Origin: Candidatus Peregrinibacteria bacterium
GTDB taxonomy: Bacteria; Patescibacteriota; Gracilibacteria; UBA1369; UM-FILTER-53-11
Direction: 5' to 3'
DNA: 14,666 nucleotides
Assembly (NCBI GenBank): GCA_023245725.1
Contig: JAHFJU010000035.1
Coordinates: 1 to 14,666, forward strand
Shown: one piece after another, positions 13,496 to 14,666 of the stretch
How positions within the stretch are numbered: position 1 is the stretch's first letter
Layout of the letters: each line of letters opens with the position of its first letter
The notes under the pieces: model-generated
Database searches by the model: none
Told to the model about the DNA's origin: nothing
The model's input: the letters and a program-made list of their open reading frames with translations, nothing else
Made by a program: the position numbers and the translations under genes

Positions 13496-14500
13496 ATGAA
13501 TTTATCGAAACTCATTTTGCGGTTATATGTAAATGAACCTAAATCTTTTTTGTCGGTGCATGATAAACGTTATCAGAGAGCGGTTTGTACGGTTTTAGAT
13601 GAACAACTATTAAGTGACGATTCAAATAACGATGTAACTTCTCAAGTTGTTTTTTTAGAGGATTTTGATAAGACGGCGATTGTTGTTGCTAAGCAAAACG
13701 GAGTTATTTCTGGAGTTGATGAAGTAGTATTTTGGCTTTCTGAAAAGAAAATCTTTAAGATACGGGCTTTTGTTAAAAATGGAGATTCAGTTAAAAAAGG
13801 ATCCACAATCCTAGAAATTTCAGGTTCTGTAAAAAAACTTCTCGCTTTCGAACGAACAATTTTAAATATTATTGGGCATATGAGCGGGATTTCAAGCCAT
13901 GCAAATTCGCTACTTTCTATAGTAAACAAGAGCAGATCAGCCGCATTCCCGATGCTTGCAGCAACTAGAAAAACAAGATTTGGATTGCTAGATAAAGCCG
14001 CTGTAATTGCAGGTGGCTGCGGTGCGCATCGCTTGAATTTGTCTGATTGTGTGCTCATAAAACACAACCATTTATATGCTCAATCTGGCGGTTTTTCGCA
14101 AATTCTTGTGCGCGCATATAACGAGGCGGTAAGCCTGAAACGGTTAAATATTGGCAAAAATAAGTTTCTTTCTACTCAACCTACTCCGCGTTTTTTTGAG
14201 GTTGAGGTTACGCACGAAAAAGATTTTTTTGATGCTTGTGAATTTTTTAATTGCAATGCCGTTAAAGAATTACCGACTGTGATTATGTTAGATAATTTTT
14301 CTGCAAAAGCTGCCGCGCGTATTATAAAAAAAATGAATCTCAAATATCCTGACAGAAATTTTATAGTCGAATGCTCTGGTGGAATTTCTTCTAAAAATCT
14401 CATTAAATACACCAAATCTGGCGCAGATGTTTTGTCGATGGGAAGCCTAGTCTATGGTGCTTCGTTCTTAGATGTCAGCATGAGACTTATGAACTCTTAG
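13496..14500 (+). CDS. nadC: Nicotinate-nucleotide pyrophosphorylase (carboxylating)
   Basis: NadC converts quinolinate and PRPP to nicotinate mononucleotide, CO2 and pyrophosphate, directly using the NadA product. Active-site motifs are FERTILNIIGHMSGI (118-132), ATRKTRFGLLDKAAV (156-170), GGCGAHRLNLSDCVLIKHNH (173-192), FEVEV and VIMLDNFS. The RKT, HR and K residues that bind quinolinate and PRPP are present. The usual TPGLR-x-LEK reads RFGLLDK, two residues shorter, as I recall for some bacterial variants. At 334 residues it is about 50 longer than usual, mainly through an N-terminal extension of about 25-30 residues and a basic insert near 205-228. It sits 3 nt after nadA and is clearly co-transcribed. 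Its stop overlaps that of the convergent HIT gene by 4 bp. Confidence 0.95.
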   Translation: MNLSKLILRLYVNEPKSFLSVHDKRYQRAVCTVLDEQLLSDDSNNDVTSQVVFLEDFDKTAIVVAKQNGVISGVDEVVFWLSEKKIFKIRAFVKNGDSVKKGSTILEISGSVKKLLAFERTILNIIGHMSGISSHANSLLSIVNKSRSAAFPMLAATRKTRFGLLDKAAVIAGGCGAHRLNLSDCVLIKHNHLYAQSGGFSQILVRAYNEAVSLKRLNIGKNKFLSTQPTPRFFEVEVTHEKDFFDACEFFNCNAVKELPTVIMLDNFSAKAAARIIKKMNLKYPDRNFIVECSGGISSKNLIKYTKSGADVLSMGSLVYGASFLDVSMRLMNS

Positions 14501-14666
14501 CTTCCCATTAAATGTAAGTGTACGTGAAACACCTCTTGGCCAGCTTCTTTTCCGACATTAAATAGTAACTTGTATCCTTTGCATGAATGTTTTTCGGCGA
14601 GTTCTTTGGCGACTTTTATCAAGTGCCCCATTAGCTGTTCTTCTCCATCTTCAATGTCGTGTACGG
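14497..14666 (-). CDS. HIT-family protein, C-terminal part
   Basis: The frame is open from the window edge to TAA at 14499-14497, giving 55 C-terminal residues. It ends with the histidine triad HVHLHLMG, which with the preceding KGYKLLFNVGKEAGQEV is typical of Hint/HinT-like nucleoside phosphoramidase and AMP hydrolase proteins. The N-terminal part, including the first conserved histidine region, is outside the window. The gene converges on nadC with overlapping stop codons and no terminator between them. Confidence 0.93.
   Translation of the reverse strand, partial: VHDIEDGEEQLMGHLIKVAKELAEKHSCKGYKLLFNVGKEAGQEVFHVHLHLMGS

Noticed and set aside
13642..14067. 141-codon minus-strand ORF inside nadC
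   Set aside because: It lies wholly within a clear nadC gene and shows no recognisable domain; a shadow frame.

Overview
The window is AT-rich, gene-dense bacterial DNA using the standard code (TGA, TAA and TAG all end genes). A short two-domain EF-Ts, an atypical MurJ lacking one usual arginine, compact spacing and several promoters placed almost on top of start codons suggest a small-genome candidate lineage, possibly Patescibacteria/CPR. That assignment is inference: riboflavin genes (ribBA, ribD) and NAD genes (nadA, nadC) are not typical of the most reduced CPR genomes. No rRNA, tRNA, CRISPR array, transposase or insertion sequence was found.

Layout. 1-320: C-terminal part of a small membrane protein. 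471-3454 (+): tsf, ribBA and ribD, closely spaced, with no room for an FMN riboswitch. 3408-6116 (-): an AI-2E-type permease, whose end overlaps the ribD end by 47 bp, and the lipid II flippase murJ. A palindromic -10 at 6121-6133 separates murJ from the divergent gene at 6157. 6157-9742 (+): a nucleotide-transporter-like membrane protein fused to HEAT repeats, overlapped by a HAMP plus SpoIIE/RsbU-type PP2C phosphatase gene. 9766-10287 (+): an acidic protein with a disordered N-terminal half and a perfect internal Shine-Dalgarno before a second in-frame ATG. 10288-10559: a regulatory gap holding a 20-bp perfect palindrome, an isolated TATAAT and a nine-G tract lying between a possible -35 and an extended -10. 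10560-12467 (+): a 635-aa protein of unknown function. 12569-14500 (+): nadA-nadC with its own promoter. 14497-14666 (-): C-terminus of a HIT-family protein, converging on nadC.

How the genes may work together. RibBA and RibD supply the first steps of riboflavin synthesis; NadA and NadC make nicotinate mononucleotide from iminoaspartate (nadB is not here). MurJ serves cell-wall synthesis. The most interesting stretch is 6157-12467, where a transporter-HEAT fusion, a membrane phosphatase, an acidic protein and a large orphan with a possibly phase-variable promoter sit together; a shared signalling role is a hypothesis only. Several starts (AI-2E permease, murJ, nadA, probably tsf and the 9766 gene) lie 7-11 nt after a -10 hexamer, so leaderless or near-leaderless mRNAs look common.
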